Shown here one piece after another: positions 16,485 through 26,116 of a stretch of 64,000 nucleotides of DNA. The stretch covers positions 1,494,501 to 1,558,500 of the forward strand of contig NZ_WWFG01000001.1 in the NCBI RefSeq assembly GCF_026127265.1. Reading direction: 5' to 3'. This stretch comes from Nostoc sp. KVJ3. GTDB taxonomy: Bacteria > Cyanobacteriota > Cyanobacteriia > Cyanobacteriales > Nostocaceae. The notes beneath the pieces are model-generated. The model saw only the letters and a list, made by a program, of their open reading frames with translations, was not told where the DNA came from and did not search any database. Made by a program: the position numbers and the translations under genes. The first letter of the stretch is position 1. Every line of letters begins with the position of its first letter.

Positions 16485-16964
16485 TTATTCTGCTTGGCTA
16501 CAATACTTATTCATTTCATTCACTAAAGTATCTGACTGCTTGCCAACAGTTGTAGCTGCTGTTGTCAGTGTTGAATCAATTTCGACTCTAGCTTTTTGGA
16601 TTTTTTCTCTACCTGATGCCGAAGCTTCTGCTGTCTTGGTTGCCCCAAGTGCCTTACCTGCCTTAGCGATCGCTTGACTAAGATTCTGAAAAATATTTAC
16701 AAAACCACTTTGAAATTCTTTCAGTTTGGGATCTTTTAAGTTCAGTTCCGCAATGGATTTAGTCACAAAGTCTAAATCTTTAGACAGTTGTAGGCTGGTG
16801 ATCACTTGCGTTCCTTTATTTTTATCAATCAGAGAAGTTCCGGCATTCACAACTCGAATCAGTCGCTGACACTGAGAAACTTTACTTTCGCTACAACTGG
16901 TAATGAACAAAGCGATGCTCAGGCTAACAGGAGCAATAACAGTATATTTATGTAAAACAGACAT
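16485..16964 (-). CDS. Putative lipoprotein of unknown function
   Basis: About 159 residues from the ATG at 16964, which has GGGGTG a few bases upstream. The N-terminus is a lipoprotein signal (IAPVSLSIALFITSC), so it is likely lipid-anchored and extracytoplasmic. The mature part is mainly helical and Lys/Ala/Ser-rich, with a CQRLIRVVNAGTSL opening and two further cysteines (CQ near the start, YCSQAE at the end) that may form a disulfide. The frame can be extended nine residues upstream. It resembles a conserved cyanobacterial hypothetical protein; no function is known to me. Confidence 0.75.
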   Translation of the reverse strand: MSVLHKYTVIAPVSLSIALFITSCSESKVSQCQRLIRVVNAGTSLIDKNKGTQVITSLQLSKDLDFVTKSIAELNLKDPKLKEFQSGFVNIFQNLSQAIAKAGKALGATKTAEASASGREKIQKARVEIDSTLTTAATTVGKQSDTLVNEMNKYCSQAE

Positions 16965-17479
16965 TAACACCCCAACAGCAATAGATCCCACAATATAGTA
17001 TCTATCTTACGAGTAAAGGAAGCATTGGTAATTGGGCAATTCCGTTAGCCGTAGCAGGGCGTTTAGCATATTCCAAGTTATTGAGTAAAAAATCAGATTC
17101 CCCACTCAACGCTAGCTTCTCCCTTTGGGAGAAGACCTCGCTGGCTACTCTTAAAAAGGGGGAAACTCATTCAACTGAGAACCGCTATAGTCTTGAGCAA
17201 CTGTATATTTGCTAACTTTGTTTATTTAATGGTACAGTACTAATTAGTTTTTTTGTATAAAAAACTGTTCTAGGTTCAGTATTATACCATAAGAGCAAGT
17301 GGTTAAATTTAAAGTTTAGATGAAAATGAAGAAAATCTTTTGAATTAAGATGCGTAAATTGCTAAACTTTTCAGGACAGCTAAACTGTAACAAAAAATTT
17401 TGACTAAGCAGGTTCACTCAGTAAAATCGACAGATGTTCGGTTTTATTTCCCTCGGTCTTTAGAGATAAACGTGAAATT
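16965..17479. other. Intergenic region before the GT2 gene
   Basis: No gene. Bases about 17092-17165 are a dispersed repeat (CCCACTCAACGCTAGCTTCT ... TTAAAAAGGGGG) related to 4747-4813. Around 17248-17266, TTTTTTTGTATAAAAAA is a weak palindrome. A promoter for the glycosyltransferase gene is expected here, but I cannot pick one. Confidence 0.45.
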
Positions 17480-18724
17480 ATGAAGACAAACTCATCCAAT
17501 TCGCTGCTAACAGTACCAACTGGCCCCCTAAAGATTTCAGAGTTACCCCCTAACTATCTGGGTACAAGTAGTGAATCTACTTATCTTTCTCTAGTAATTC
17601 CTACTTATAAAGAGCGTGACAACATTAAAAATGTGGTCAGTATATTGAGCAGGTTACTAGATGAATCTATTCCGGGAAGGTATGAATTGATTGTGGTAGA
17701 TGATGATAGCCCTGATCGAACTTGGGAAATAGCACAATCCTTGACGACAGAATATCCTCAATTGCGAGTGATGCGACGGCAACAGGAACGGGGACTCTCC
17801 TCAGCAGTGATTCGGGGATGGCAAGCAGCCACAGGGGATGTATTGGGGGTAATTGATGGAGATTTGCAGCATCCTCCAGAGGTGCTAATGCAATTGTCGC
17901 GTAGTGTTGAGCAAGGAGCAGATTTAGCAGTAGCCAGCCGTCACGTCGATGGAGGTGGTGTTAGTAGCTGGAGTGTTGTTAGGCGTTTCTTGTCTCGTGG
18001 CGCTCAGTTGTTAGGTTTGGTGATCTTACCGGGGGTACTGAGCAGAGTTTCTGATCCCATGAGTGGTTATTTCATGGTGCGCCGGAGTGCGATCGCAAAT
18101 GCAACACTCAATCCAGTTGGATACAAAATTCTTTTAGAAGTAATTGGGCGGGGAAACATAGATCGAGTTGCTGAAGTTGGATATGTGTTCTGCGAACGCA
18201 AAGAGGGTGAGAGCAAAGTTACATGGAAACAATACATAGATTACATCCATCACCTAGTCCGATTGCGACTTTCTACAGGGCGGGTAGGACGATTAAGTAG
18301 AAAAGTCAATTTTCCGGTTGGTCGATTCCTCCGCTTTGGGTTGGTTGGCTTGAGTGGGGTATTTATAGATATGACATTACTTTACTTACTTAGCGATCCG
18401 ACGACCTTGGCTTGGCCATTGACACGCAGCAAAATTATTGCTGGTGAGATTGCGATTTTAAATAATTTCTTCTGGAATGACGCTTGGACATTTGCTGATG
18501 TCAGCGCCAGACAGCAAGAATGGCATCAACGCCTGAAGCGGTTTGGTAAATTTAACGCTATTTGCCTTGCTGGATTGGTATTGAATGTACTGGTATTAAA
18601 TTTGGTATTCAATTTTCTTATTCCTAACCGTTATATTGCCAACTTTATTGCGATCGCAGTTGCGACAGTCTGGAATTTCTGGATTAATTTGAAACTTAGC
18701 TGGCGCGTCACCGACGTGAAATAA
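17480..18724 (+). CDS. Family 2 glycosyltransferase (dolichol-phosphate-mannose-synthase type) fused to a GtrA domain
   Basis: Likely charges a polyprenyl phosphate with a sugar at the inner membrane and helps deliver it across. Domains: GT2 catalytic part (about 30-270) with SLVIPTYKERDN, the ELIVVDDDSPDRT nucleotide-sugar site, the DGDLQHPPE metal motif and the DPMSGYFMVRRS acceptor region; then GtrA (about 285-410) with FGLVGLSGVFIDMTLLYLL and three further membrane segments. This fusion is common in cyanobacteria. The next gene, a GT39 enzyme using lipid-linked sugars, starts about 100 bases on and is a natural partner. Confidence 0.88.
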   Translation: MKTNSSNSLLTVPTGPLKISELPPNYLGTSSESTYLSLVIPTYKERDNIKNVVSILSRLLDESIPGRYELIVVDDDSPDRTWEIAQSLTTEYPQLRVMRRQQERGLSSAVIRGWQAATGDVLGVIDGDLQHPPEVLMQLSRSVEQGADLAVASRHVDGGGVSSWSVVRRFLSRGAQLLGLVILPGVLSRVSDPMSGYFMVRRSAIANATLNPVGYKILLEVIGRGNIDRVAEVGYVFCERKEGESKVTWKQYIDYIHHLVRLRLSTGRVGRLSRKVNFPVGRFLRFGLVGLSGVFIDMTLLYLLSDPTTLAWPLTRSKIIAGEIAILNNFFWNDAWTFADVSARQQEWHQRLKRFGKFNAICLAGLVLNVLVLNLVFNFLIPNRYIANFIAIAVATVWNFWINLKLSWRVTDVK

Positions 18725-18825
18725 TCACAACGAGGGATTTGAGATTTGAATTTTTGTACTTAGATTTGAGAACGAACTTAAATCTAAAATGTCAAATCTA
18801 CAAATCTATTCGTGTGAGGCCAGCA

Positions 18826-20682
18826 ATGAGAGTTTTTTTCCAAGGTGCATTATATTTTTACGGAAAAATTATTGCCCATACTACTTATTTGCTGCATCTG
18901 AGAAATATAAACTCTGTCTTACAACACAAGTACTGGGATAATTTGATAGTTCGCTTCCCTCCTTACTGGGTTCACCTCTTATTGAACTTGGTGTGGTTAC
19001 TCATAGGCATTAGCTTGCGCCTAGCCAACTTGACTGCAAAGCCTCCTTGGACTGATGAGTTTTCCACTTTGGTGTTTAGCCTGGGGAATACTTTTTTATC
19101 AGTACCTCTAGATCGAGCGATCGCACCTGATATTCTATTACAACCACTACAACCAAACCCAACGGCTAGTATTAGTGAGGTCATTCATAACTTAGTTACA
19201 CAAGATACCCATCCTCCACTGTATTTTGTGCTGGCTTATGAGTGGATGAAATTATTTCCAAGCGAAGGCGGATTAGTATCACTGTTTGCGGCGCGATCGC
19301 TACCAGCTATAATCGGGGCTGCTACCATTCCCTGTGTTTACCTATTAGGCAGGTTCGCCTTTCGTTCGCCATTAGTAGGGCACTTGACTGCTGCTATGAT
19401 GGCAGTATCACCCTACAGTATATTTTTAGCACAAGAAGCACGCCAATACAGTTTGGCAGCCTTATGGGTAACTGCTTCCCTTACCTGTTTAGGAATTGCC
19501 ACACGTCATATTCAAAACCGCACATCTTTACCCATCTCCATAGCACTTCTCTGGGTAGGAATTAATGCTTTAGGTGTGGCGACTCATTACTTCTTCACCC
19601 TCACCCTCTGCACAGAAGCTATCGTTTTAATTTTTCTTGCTTGGCATCAATTGCAGACTCGCAGTAAATTTTCTCTTTTCTTCTCTCCTCCCTGGCGGCG
19701 CATCTATGCCGTAGCCACAGGTACTTTTGTCGCAAGTTTAATTTGGCTACCGATCTTTTTAGAGAATAGAAATCGGAGTGATTTAACCGACTGGATTCGA
19801 GGTTTTCGCGTTGGGCTAGATTGGTTCAGCCCTATATTTCAAGCTTTAGGAACATTGATTGCCATGATTTCGCTGTTACCAGTTGAATCTTCACAGCCAT
19901 TGGTTGTGATTCCTTCTGGATTGGTGATGCTAACTTTCTTTATTTGGGCAGTACCAATTTTGCTACGGGGAATCAAGATTCAACTACAGCACCCAGAAAA
20001 CCGGATTATGATTCAGGTATTTGCTGGAATAGTTATCAGTGCGATCGCTTTATTCTTTATTTTTACCTACTTTTTAGGTATCGATCTAACTAGAGGTGCG
20101 AGATATAACTTTGTTTACTTTCCTGCGATCGTTGCTTTACTAGGGGCAAGTCTGGCAGTTTGTTGGCATCCTCCTAAAGAATTGATGGAAAAAGAGGAAG
20201 AGAAAAATGGCATAAAAAGTATAGGCAGATGGGGAATAAATGGGAAAAAAGCCGTGATTTTAATTTGGTTAATGGGATTTTTTAGTGCAGTTACAGTATT
20301 CTGCAATCTCGGCTATCAAAAATATTATCGCCCAGAGCTTTTTGTGCAACTAATTCAACAAATATCTTCAGTGCCAGTACTGATTGCCACTACTCACAAA
20401 ACTTATGTACAGACTGGCGAAATGATGGGGGTAGCTAGGGAGTTTAAACTTAGTAATTCACCCCAACAACCTCTGTTTATCCTTGCCCATCAAGACCAAG
20501 ACTCTAAGACTTCGAGCATTCCTCTGGAAAATACTTTAAACAAGTTACCACGACCGTTTGACTTGTGGTTAGTAAATTTTCATGCCCCTGTAGCAGAAGC
20601 CGTCAAAACATGCGCGATCTCTGATACTCAATCTTTGCCAGCCGTAAACGGTTACGAATATAAACTTTATCATTGTCAATAA
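18826..20682 (+). CDS. Family 39-like membrane glycosyltransferase (ArnT/PMT type)
   Basis: A polytopic membrane protein (about 618 residues) that would transfer a sugar from a polyprenyl-phosphate donor to a protein or lipid outside the cytoplasm. The first extracytoplasmic loop has PPWTDEFSTLVF (the catalytic acidic residue of this superfamily) and later THPPLYFVLAYEWMKLF, followed by about ten hydrophobic segments and a soluble C-terminal tail. I prefer the ATG at 18826 (MRVFFQGALYFYG); the frame opens earlier at a TTG (18739) with poor-looking sequence. The GT2-GtrA gene upstream could make the lipid-linked donor. Confidence 0.83.
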   Translation: MRVFFQGALYFYGKIIAHTTYLLHLRNINSVLQHKYWDNLIVRFPPYWVHLLLNLVWLLIGISLRLANLTAKPPWTDEFSTLVFSLGNTFLSVPLDRAIAPDILLQPLQPNPTASISEVIHNLVTQDTHPPLYFVLAYEWMKLFPSEGGLVSLFAARSLPAIIGAATIPCVYLLGRFAFRSPLVGHLTAAMMAVSPYSIFLAQEARQYSLAALWVTASLTCLGIATRHIQNRTSLPISIALLWVGINALGVATHYFFTLTLCTEAIVLIFLAWHQLQTRSKFSLFFSPPWRRIYAVATGTFVASLIWLPIFLENRNRSDLTDWIRGFRVGLDWFSPIFQALGTLIAMISLLPVESSQPLVVIPSGLVMLTFFIWAVPILLRGIKIQLQHPENRIMIQVFAGIVISAIALFFIFTYFLGIDLTRGARYNFVYFPAIVALLGASLAVCWHPPKELMEKEEEKNGIKSIGRWGINGKKAVILIWLMGFFSAVTVFCNLGYQKYYRPELFVQLIQQISSVPVLIATTHKTYVQTGEMMGVAREFKLSNSPQQPLFILAHQDQDSKTSSIPLENTLNKLPRPFDLWLVNFHAPVAEAVKTCAISDTQSLPAVNGYEYKLYHCQ

Positions 20683-21305
20683 GGAGTGGGGTATTGGGGA
20701 AGAAACTTGTTAAATAATTCCCCCTTCTACCCTGTGCCTAGGCTGTTGACTTTGATTGAATTTAGGGTTTTTTGGTTCATGTTATTTTTGTGTCATTGCG
20801 AACAGAGAACACAGAGAAAAGAGCGGAAATAGGAATTTATTGACCAAAATTTTTACCCACCTTGAAAGGGCTAGGGCGTGTTTTCAAACTGCTCGTTTAG
20901 CCTCCTAACTTTTTAGATCCCCCTAAATCCCCCTTAAAAAGGGGGACTTTAAGAGACTCTTTGCCCCCCCCTTTTTAAGGGGGTTGGGGGGATCTAAGAC
21001 TTTGAAAACACGCCCTAGTCCTAACTTCTCTACGAGACGCTATCGCGTCTCTACAAGCCTAAAATCAGTATCAAAAATCCTTAACCCAAGCGTATTGACA
21101 TATATTTTGCATAACTTTTTAACTCCTAAAAAGGCATAGAGTCAACAGCCTACCCTGTGCCCCATGCCCAATTCCCAATTCCCAATTCCCAATACATCTT
21201 CTGGAAGTTCCTCAAATATCAATATCCATAGGAGACTAAAGAAAGAAGAACAAAATTTATCTGATACGTTTTCAAGCAGCAAATATCATTAGTTAAGGAA
21301 AGCTT
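20683..21305. other. 623-bp intergenic region with repeats
   Basis: No gene. It contains a 148-bp palindromic element (20871-21018), a dispersed repeat (about 21028-21075, CTACGAGACGCTATCGCG then AAAATCAGTATCAAAAATCC), and heptamer repeats (AATTCCC) at about 21158-21192. The final 100 bases should hold the promoter of the nucleotidyltransferase gene; AAGGAA at 21295-21300 is its likely ribosome-binding site. Confidence 0.6.
20871..21018. mobile_element. 148-bp MITE-like palindromic element
   Basis: Perfect 18-bp ends: CTAGGGCGTGTTTTCAAA (20871-20888) and its reverse complement (21001-21018). The inner arms are also inverted copies of each other (TTAGATCCCCC on the left, GGGGGGATCTAA on the right, with AAAAAGGGGG tracts), so the whole can fold as a long hairpin. 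No coding capacity. Confidence 0.75.
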
Positions 21306-23834
21306 ATGCGTGCAGTACTGATGGCAGGGGGTTCGGGAACACGGCTTCGCCCATTAACTTGCGATTTGCCCAAACCGATGGTGCCGATCCTAAATAGACC
21401 AATTGCCGAACATATTATCAATCTCCTCAAAAGACATCAAATAACAGAAGTTATTGCGACATTGCATTATTTACCTGATGTCTTGCGAGACTATTTTCAA
21501 GATGGCAGCGATTTTGGTGTTCAGATGACTTATGCTGTTGAAGAAGATCAGCCTTTAGGTACAGCAGGTTGTGTAAAAAACATTGCCGAACTTCTGGATG
21601 AAACTTTTTTAGTGATTAGCGGTGATAGCATAACAGATTTTGACCTCACAGCAGCGATCGCATTTCACAAACAAAATAAGTCAAAAGCTACTTTAATTTT
21701 GACCAGAGTTCCCAATCCCATTGAGTTTGGGGTGGTGATTACTGATGAGGAAGCACGAATTCGGCGATTTTTAGAAAAACCCTCTAGTAGTGAAATTTTT
21801 TCCGATACCGTCAACACTGGTACTTACATTCTCGAACCAGAAATTTTAGAATACCTGCCAGCAAACATTGAATGCGACTTTTCCAAAGACTTATTCCCCC
21901 TACTACTAGCAAAAGATGAGCCAATGTATGGTTACATCGCTCAAGGTTATTGGTGTGATGTTGGTCACTTAGATGCATATCGTGAGGCTCAGTATGATGC
22001 CTTAGACCGGAAGGTAAATCTTGATTTTGCCTACAAAGAAGTTTCTCATGAATTATGGGTAGGTCAAAATACTTATATCGATCAGACGGCTGTGATTGAA
22101 ACCCCAGCAGTGATTGGGGACAATTGCCGGATTGGGGCAAGAGTGCAGATTGAAGCCGGAACCGTAATTGGCGATAATGTCACTATTGGCGCTGATGCCA
22201 ATCTCAAACGTCCCATAGTGTGGAATGGGGCATTTATTGGCGATGAAGCACATCTTTCTGCCTGTGTAATTTCCCGTGGCGCTCGTGTAGACCGTCGTGC
22301 CCATGTATTAGAAGCTGCTGTTGTCGGTTCCCTTTCCACTGTGGGCGAAGAAGCCCAAATTAGCCCAGGTGTGCGTGTTTGGCCGAGTAAAAAGATTGAA
22401 TCAGGGGCAGTTTTAAACATTAACTTGATTTGGGGGAACACCGCCCAACGAAATTTATTTGGGCAACGTGGTGTGCAAGGATTAGCCAATATCGACATCA
22501 CCCCAGAATTCGCCGTGAAATTGGGATCTGCTTACGGTTCTACCTTAAAACCTGGTTCTAAAGTAACGGTTTCCCGCGACCAACGGAATATCTCTCGGAT
22601 GGTGACGCGATCGCTCATTGCTGGTTTAATGTCAGTAGGTATTGATATTCAAAACCTCGATGCTACGGCTATCCCCATTGCCCGCACGGTTATACCCACA
22701 ATGTCGGTAGCTGGTGGTATCCATGTGCGAGTCCACCCCGATCGCCCTGACTACATTCTGATTGAATTCATGGATGTCAAAGGCATTAATATCTCCAAAG
22801 CCCTAGAAAAGAAAATTGAAGGCGCTTACTTTAAAGAAGATATGCGGCGGGCGCTAATTCATGAAATTGGCGATGTGTCTTACCCTAGCCAAGTAATGGA
22901 TCGCTACTGCACTGCCTTTGAGAAACTTTTGCACGTTCATACACTCCGCAACAGTCGGGCAAAAGTAGTAATCGACTATGTTTATGCCGTATCAGGGGCA
23001 GTTTTACCCCAAATGTTGGATAAATTTGGTGCTGATGCAGTAGTGTTGAATGCCAGTGTCAATAAAACAGCTATGTCCGTAGCTGACCGCGAAGGATTGT
23101 TGACTCAGTTAGGTCATGTAGTGGAGGCATTGAAAGCTAACTTTGGTGTGCAAGTCTCCGCTAATGGAGAACAGCTGATTTTAGTTGATGAATCAGGCTA
23201 CGCAATTCGTGGGGAAACCTTAACAGCACTGATGGTAGACATGATTCTGACGGCTAACCCCAGAGGAACAGTAGTAGTTCCAGTTCATGCTTCTAGTGCT
23301 ATTGAACAAGTCGCCCGTCGTCATGATGGCAGGGTGATTCGCACCAAAGCTAACCCTACAGCTTTAATGGAGGCTTGTCAAAAAAATCCAAATGTGGTAT
23401 TGGGAGGTAGTGGAGAGACTGGTTTTATTTTCCCGCAACTGCATCCGGGATTTGATTCCATGTTCTGTATAGCGAAGATCATTGAGATGTTGACTATACA
23501 GGAGCGATCGCTTGCTGCTGCGCGATCGGAATTGCCCCGTGTAATTCATAAAACTTATACAGTCCGTTGCCCGTGGACAGCCAAGGGTGCTTTGATGCGT
23601 TACTTAGTGGAAACTCACCCAGCCCAAAACTTAGAACTCATTGATGGGGTGAAAATCTGTCAACCCTATGATGACAGTTGGCTGTTAGTTTTACCAGATG
23701 CTAGCGAACCATTAGTACATTTGTATGCAAACAGCAACGATCGCGAATGGGTAGATGAGACTGTGAGAAACTACCGCAGCCGCGTTCAATCTTTTGTCGA
23801 AAGACAACAAGAATATCAACCTACCGAAGCGTAA
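21306..23834 (+). CDS. Sugar-nucleotidyltransferase / left-handed beta-helix / phosphomannomutase-like fusion
   Basis: An 842-residue fusion likely making GDP-mannose or a related sugar nucleotide. Order: nucleotidyltransferase (1-235) with MRAVLMAGGSGTRLRPLT, KP at the pyrophosphate site and VISGDSITDFD; hexapeptide beta-helix (about 250-370, repeated IG[DA] steps); phosphohexomutase-like part (about 385-842). In that last part the usual phosphoserine loop TASHNP reads HVRVHPDRPD, and no DxDxDR metal loop is visible (LILVDESG lies there), so the mutase half looks catalytically altered and perhaps regulatory. It is a conserved cyanobacterial architecture. Neighbouring glycosyltransferases fit a polysaccharide role. 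Confidence 0.88.
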   Translation: MRAVLMAGGSGTRLRPLTCDLPKPMVPILNRPIAEHIINLLKRHQITEVIATLHYLPDVLRDYFQDGSDFGVQMTYAVEEDQPLGTAGCVKNIAELLDETFLVISGDSITDFDLTAAIAFHKQNKSKATLILTRVPNPIEFGVVITDEEARIRRFLEKPSSSEIFSDTVNTGTYILEPEILEYLPANIECDFSKDLFPLLLAKDEPMYGYIAQGYWCDVGHLDAYREAQYDALDRKVNLDFAYKEVSHELWVGQNTYIDQTAVIETPAVIGDNCRIGARVQIEAGTVIGDNVTIGADANLKRPIVWNGAFIGDEAHLSACVISRGARVDRRAHVLEAAVVGSLSTVGEEAQISPGVRVWPSKKIESGAVLNINLIWGNTAQRNLFGQRGVQGLANIDITPEFAVKLGSAYGSTLKPGSKVTVSRDQRNISRMVTRSLIAGLMSVGIDIQNLDATAIPIARTVIPTMSVAGGIHVRVHPDRPDYILIEFMDVKGINISKALEKKIEGAYFKEDMRRALIHEIGDVSYPSQVMDRYCTAFEKLLHVHTLRNSRAKVVIDYVYAVSGAVLPQMLDKFGADAVVLNASVNKTAMSVADREGLLTQLGHVVEALKANFGVQVSANGEQLILVDESGYAIRGETLTALMVDMILTANPRGTVVVPVHASSAIEQVARRHDGRVIRTKANPTALMEACQKNPNVVLGGSGETGFIFPQLHPGFDSMFCIAKIIEMLTIQERSLAAARSELPRVIHKTYTVRCPWTAKGALMRYLVETHPAQNLELIDGVKICQPYDDSWLLVLPDASEPLVHLYANSNDREWVDETVRNYRSRVQSFVERQQEYQPTEA

Positions 23835-23851
23835 TTTGTAATAATAACGCT

Positions 23852-23937
23852 CTCTACAAGACGCTCTTGCTAGCTTGCTCCCCCGTTCGCGGAGCGTCTC
23901 GTAGAAAGGGGTACGCGGACTCGCCACCGCTACACGA
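23852..23937. repeat. Small dispersed repeat cluster
   Basis: CTCTACAAGACGCTCTTGC, TTCGCGGAGCGTCTCGTAGA and CGCGGACTCGCC are pieces of the short dispersed repeats seen throughout this window. They start 14 bases after the nucleotidyltransferase stop and can fold back (GACGCT with AGCGTC), possibly helping to end transcription. Confidence 0.6.
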
Positions 23938-24060
23938 GATTAGATTTTTTCCTGAAGTTGACACCAATGTTGCCCACAATAGTACAAATATACTATAATA
24001 TGGATAGCATCCACAAAGCCTAATGAAATGCCTAATGGCTGTGTGAAAACCTTCCAGAAG

Positions 24061-24351
24061 ATGGATTCAAGGGTTAGTTCGATGATGAAGCATTACATTC
24101 TCAACCTCAATCCGACTGCCAAGCATGAATGGGATCGGTGTATTTTACGCGATCCGCTAACTGCCAAACGCCCAGATATTGCAAAATTAATTGCTGAAGC
24201 TGTTGGTGCTGATACAGGCAGTTACTTGGTAAGTGTGAATATCGAAGTTCAAGTTTTGGAGCAAGCCGCAGTTCCTCAAGCCGAACAACTCTCGCTTTCG
24301 TTTCCAGAGGTGAGTGTACCGTCACATCCACAACTGCGGGAAGCGGCTTAA
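24061..24351 (+). CDS. Small hypothetical protein
   Basis: A protein of about 96 residues from the ATG at 24061 (AGAAG just upstream); the frame allows a start at 24028 as well, and the better-looking sequence begins MKHYILNLNPTAKHEWDRC. The middle (DIAKLIAEAVGADTGSYLVSVNIEVQVLEQ) looks like ordinary folded protein with a helix and strands, and the codon use resembles the neighbours. I do not recognise a family. It stands between the polysaccharide gene and the AT-rich DarTG operon and is convergent with the latter. Confidence 0.5.
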   Translation: MDSRVSSMMKHYILNLNPTAKHEWDRCILRDPLTAKRPDIAKLIAEAVGADTGSYLVSVNIEVQVLEQAAVPQAEQLSLSFPEVSVPSHPQLREAA

Positions 24352-24517
24352 TGCGATCGCTCAACAACTCTGTGATTTTTAAGCTCGTGAATTAGTTGAT
24401 TTGTAATCACACTCACAGATTAAGACTGTTCAATTAAAACTAAAAACATAACACACATAGGTTGGGTTTACTTGATAAATCCAACTCTACAAACGCTTTA
24501 TTAGAAGAGTAAATCTA

Positions 24518-25534
24518 CTATCTTATGAGACTATATAAACCTAATAAATTTATTTGAATAATACGTTTTTCTTGCAAAAAGCGGAGTGCTTCTAAAATAT
24601 GTTTCTCAGTAAACTTATCAGCTTTTCGTGAAGACCATTCTTTTATTTGAATAGTAATATTCTCTAATTTTGACTCTTCTGATTCTAACAAATAGCAAAT
24701 AGTTGAAAGTAGTTCTAGATCGTTATCATCAACTATTTCATTCACAAAAATAGTAGCTTCATCAATAGCCTTACTAAGACTTTTAAGTTTCTGCTCTACA
24801 GATTCACTAATTAGTATTGTTTTTGCTAAAGTCAATGCTTCCTCAGTAGTGACATTATAAAACTCTTGAAATTGTTTAATATCTTTGGATAAAATATCAA
24901 TGGCATAAGTATATGGCCCGTAGTTATTCTTGGAAAACTTAAAGTACTCTCTACCCAAGAATAAATTCATAAAGTAGCCTGTTTTTTGTAATCTTAATTT
25001 ATTAAATTTATATAGTCTTGACTTAAAATTCATCAATACCAAATGCGAAGTATTTAGCTTTGGAGCTACTGTACTCTTTGCTGCATAGTATTGAGAAGGT
25101 TCATAAATTAATATTTCTAATGAATATGAAATAGGAGTTAAATACTCAATTATAATTGGTTTAATGTCAGTCCAACTCAATCCACCATTGCCACAGCCTA
25201 ATGGTGGAATAGCTATAGATTTTATATTTAATGAGGGAATCAATTTAACTAACTCTGTGAGACCTAGATGAATATATTCAATTTTAGACTTTTCTCTCCA
25301 CTTATCCTTAGTCGGGAAGTTTAGGATTAACTTTTCCCCTTCCCAAAAGTAGTGTAAGGTTCCTATCTTGAGGGATTTATTTCTACAAGCTTTAACATAT
25401 TCTTTGTTATTCTCTGGAAATCTTAATTTAAATTGATAAGCAATTCCTTTGCCCATATATCCTTCACAGTTAACTGTGTTAACTAGGCATTGTGTAGTAG
25501 ATTCTAAAATATCTCCAACCATGAAATTGAACAT
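24518..25534 (-). CDS. darG: DarG-type macrodomain antitoxin (DNA ADP-ribosylglycohydrolase)
   Basis: Removes ADP-ribose placed on DNA by DarT and also binds the toxin. The 338-residue protein has an N-terminal macrodomain (1-150): VGDILESTTQCLVNTVNCEG with N22, MGKGIAYQFK, the NFPTKDKWR loop whose lysine (K76) corresponds to the catalytic lysine of known DarG, and IPPLGCGNGGLSW. The C-terminal half (160-338) is helical and would be the toxin-binding part. darT lies immediately upstream, with three bases between them, on the same strand. The operon is clearly richer in A and T than its neighbours, a sign of transfer. DarTG systems act against phage. Confidence 0.9.
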   Translation of the reverse strand: MFNFMVGDILESTTQCLVNTVNCEGYMGKGIAYQFKLRFPENNKEYVKACRNKSLKIGTLHYFWEGEKLILNFPTKDKWREKSKIEYIHLGLTELVKLIPSLNIKSIAIPPLGCGNGGLSWTDIKPIIIEYLTPISYSLEILIYEPSQYYAAKSTVAPKLNTSHLVLMNFKSRLYKFNKLRLQKTGYFMNLFLGREYFKFSKNNYGPYTYAIDILSKDIKQFQEFYNVTTEEALTLAKTILISESVEQKLKSLSKAIDEATIFVNEIVDDNDLELLSTICYLLESEESKLENITIQIKEWSSRKADKFTEKHILEALRFLQEKRIIQINLLGLYSLIR

Positions 25535-25537
25535 AAG

Positions 25538-26116
25538 TCAATCAGTAAACATATGAGCATTAACATTGATATAAAAATTAGGTGAATTTCTCAAAATATC
25601 TAAACATATCTGATTAATAATAGTTTGTATTTCCTGACTTTTAACAAAGACGTTACTAAAGTGATTGTGACTAATTTTACTTGGTGAAAGACACTCTGCC
25701 ATACAGACATGTCTACAATTATCATCTAAATAATCTCTCTTATCCATTAGCTCCCATTCTATCATTTCATAGCCTTCTAAATAGTTATATGTGATTAAAT
25801 TTTTTATTGTTTTAGGATGTTTAGGAATTATTAAAAAATTGTTTTCTTTCGCAAATTCTCTGGAAACACAGATATAAATAAATTGTTTTTCAGGAAAATT
25901 TTTCTGCACTCTTCCATCGAAGGGATTTCTTGCAAAAAAGTGAAATGGAACATACTGAGTTAAATTCTTGTCTTTCCTAAAATTAATGATGTCTGACTCA
26001 GCTACATCATCAAAGTATCTAATGTCATTACGCGCCAGTAAACCATAAGTCAGGATAGATTCAAAATTATCCAAAGAAGTCAGGTGATATAAAAGCTTCT
26101 GATTTTTAATAGACAT
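25538..26116 (-). CDS. darT: DarT-type DNA ADP-ribosyltransferase toxin (DUF4433)
   Basis: Transfers ADP-ribose from NAD+ to thymidine in single-stranded DNA, which blocks replication; in known systems it is triggered by phage infection. The 192-residue protein has the family pattern: YHLTSLDNFESILTYGL at the N-terminus (H11), an arginine (R47) followed by YVPFHFFARNPF, and the ARTT loop HVCMAECLSP with the catalytic glutamate E141. The length is typical. It is the first gene of the operon with darG. The base composition is markedly AT-rich. All key residues are present, so it is likely an active toxin kept in check by darG. Confidence 0.9.
   Translation of the reverse strand: MSIKNQKLLYHLTSLDNFESILTYGLLARNDIRYFDDVAESDIINFRKDKNLTQYVPFHFFARNPFDGRVQKNFPEKQFIYICVSREFAKENNFLIIPKHPKTIKNLITYNYLEGYEMIEWELMDKRDYLDDNCRHVCMAECLSPSKISHNHFSNVFVKSQEIQTIINQICLDILRNSPNFYINVNAHMFTD

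Noticed and set aside
23958..23999. TTGACA and TATAAT as a promoter for the 24061 gene
   Set aside because: The spacing between the two hexamers is 30 bases, too long for a standard promoter.
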